Assembly: GCF_900100975.1 (NCBI RefSeq)
Contig: NZ_FNFX01000001.1
Span: 685,820-749,819 of the forward strand
Reading direction: 5' to 3'
Length of the DNA stretch: 64,000 nucleotides
DNA from: Methylophilus rhizosphaerae
GTDB lineage: Bacteria > Pseudomonadota > Gammaproteobacteria > Burkholderiales > Methylophilaceae
A program made the translations under genes and the position numbers. The notes below the pieces were generated by a model, which saw only the letters and a list, made by a program, of their open reading frames with translations, was not told the origin of the DNA and did not search any database. Below, piece after piece: positions 63,111 to 64,000 of the stretch. Numbering within the stretch: the stretch's first letter is position 1; each line of letters starts with the position of its first letter.

Positions 63111-63338
63111 TCAAAAATGTTCTATATATCTTTCATACATTATTTGACAATGCTTTTTCATTTCAATATCACTTTTGAATGTCATATTATCTTTTAGGAA
63201 TACCTGACAAAAGCTTGTGAATTTCTTCTCATTAAATTTTCCATTATCAATTAGGAACTGTTTAAATTGCCTTCTAAACAAATCCATTTTATTAGGTTTC
63301 ACAACATGCACCCATATTTCATAAAATCTATTAAGCAT
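63111..63338 (-). CDS. Small unknown basic protein
   Basis: 75 residues from ATG 63,338 with GGAGAAA upstream; it overlaps the end of the methylase-like gene by 8 bases. It contains PNKMDLFRRQFKQFLIDNG. Unrecognised. Confidence 0.6.
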   Translation of the reverse strand: MLNRFYEIWVHVVKPNKMDLFRRQFKQFLIDNGKFNEKKFTSFCQVFLKDNMTFKSDIEMKKHCQIMYERYIEHF

Positions 63339-64000
63339 ATTTTTTCTCCGTATATTCTTTATAATCATCTTTTTCTTCCATTCCAATGACTTCACAAGAA
63401 TATGAAAGGCTGTTTCTATTTGATTTCCAATAAACTGCCATTGTTGAGCTACCATCTTTTCTTCCACCATATTCAGTGAGAGTATTTCCCCAATGAGTGT
63501 TCAAGCTGTTAATTTCTAAACCATGAAACATGCAATGCAGCACGATTTGAATTGAGCTTAGTTGAACCATCCGTGAATCAAGGTCCATATTCACAATTTC
63601 CAAGTGTTTTAAAGCCTCTTTGCCTTGTGTTTGATAGATAACCCTCAATGAACCCAAAACAAGAGAGCCAGCACCACAACCACATGTATCACCGATTACT
63701 GTATGGCTCGTTATTTGGTTATTACCACCTAAAGCAAGTGTTATAGATGCAAGTGCTGTAGCTAAATCACTTGGGGTTAGGAATTGTCCTAGAACTTGCC
63801 CTAAGTATTCGTCATACATTTCACCAATAATGTCTGTAAATGGTTCGCTCTTTTTATGTAGTTCAATAAAAATCATGGTGGCTTCTTTCAATAACTCCCA
63901 TGCTTCCAAATCTGTTTTATATTCTGTTAGTTCTCTTAATAAGGATTGGTCTACCCAATATTGAACATGCAAATTGTCTGCATATTGGAAACCACCTGAA
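63331..64000 (-). CDS. N6-DNA-methylase-fold protein, truncated by the window edge
   Basis: The frame is open to the right edge, so the N terminus is unseen. GQFLTPSDLATALA is the usual lead-in to a type I/N6 methylase, followed by the AdoMet loop GDTCGCGAGSLVL and NMDLDSRM. No NPPY/F catalytic motif follows; instead the chain runs WGNTLTEYGGRKDGS and ends. It may be a catalytically inactive plasmid-type relative. Internal TTG 63,972 is not taken as the start. Confidence 0.72.
   Translation of the reverse strand, partial: SGGFQYADNLHVQYWVDQSLLRELTEYKTDLEAWELLKEATMIFIELHKKSEPFTDIIGEMYDEYLGQVLGQFLTPSDLATALASITLALGGNNQITSHTVIGDTCGCGAGSLVLGSLRVIYQTQGKEALKHLEIVNMDLDSRMVQLSSIQIVLHCMFHGLEINSLNTHWGNTLTEYGGRKDGSSTMAVYWKSNRNSLSYSCEVIGMEEKDDYKEYTEKKYA

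Overview
The window joins a conserved betaproteobacterial chromosome segment (1 to about 8,125) to a long, AT-rich integrated element (about 8,125 to the right edge). The order ispE, tRNA-Gln, prs, rplY, pth ... ychF with moderate G+C is a housekeeping arrangement seen in betaproteobacteria. Its flavour is Nitrosomonadales, possibly Methylophilaceae, but that assignment is inference.

Layout. (1) 1-7,903: isoprenoid, PRPP and translation genes, a CHASE-PAS-GGDEF-EAL protein, YchF and an HD-GYP-type protein. (2) 8,048-8,434: a tRNA-Met(CAT), its terminator and a tandem repeat mark the left junction. (3) 8,435-18,865: an accessory block with a three-gene type III restriction-modification/Abi operon and an SOS-like cassette (UmuD, UmuC, SRAP, possible HEPN protein). 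(4) 19,106-24,950: a cargo transposon with IS21-like ends, an exact 7-bp target duplication (CTTTAAG) and no transposase. It carries an MFS exporter, a small lipoprotein, a periplasmic sulfate-type binding protein, chromate transporter ChrA and a DUF1259 protein. It has split a small plasmid-type gene whose 90-residue reading frame can be restored exactly. (5) 24,993-64,000: the plasmid-like or ICE-like backbone, almost entirely on the minus strand. It holds a MobF relaxase/helicase, two VirD4-class ATPases, an Stb-type partition operon, an ArdC antirestriction protein, a Phd/RelE module, an SF3-helicase primase beside GGTCGGCA repeats (likely oriV), a secreted/surface cluster (YadA-like trimeric adhesin, GH3/NagZ-like protein, transglutaminase-like protease) and many small unknown genes. 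No VirB4-type ATPase or mating-channel genes are visible; they may lie beyond the right edge, as may the integrase and attR.

Three element-wide patterns tie the backbone together. First, several structurally unrelated proteins (comb-like leucine-rich-repeat proteins and DUF4116-like proteins) end in the same basic tail, R-K-M/L-K-L, often preceded by an L-x3-L-P segment. I infer a type IV secretion signal for a set of co-transferred effector proteins. Second, at least ten minus-strand promoters are near copies of one sequence (GCTATTTACATTTG, exactly 16 bp, TATAnT); a TTGACT variant carries upstream ATGGTA/ATGGTA boxes. Third, most backbone genes sit in short units closed by their own hairpin terminator.

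Working model: the backbone transfers by conjugation, replicates or restarts from the iteron region, partitions with Stb proteins, blocks host restriction with ArdC, and may deliver small repeat proteins into recipients. Block 3 adds phage defence and mutagenic repair, and the transposon adds chromate or metal tolerance.
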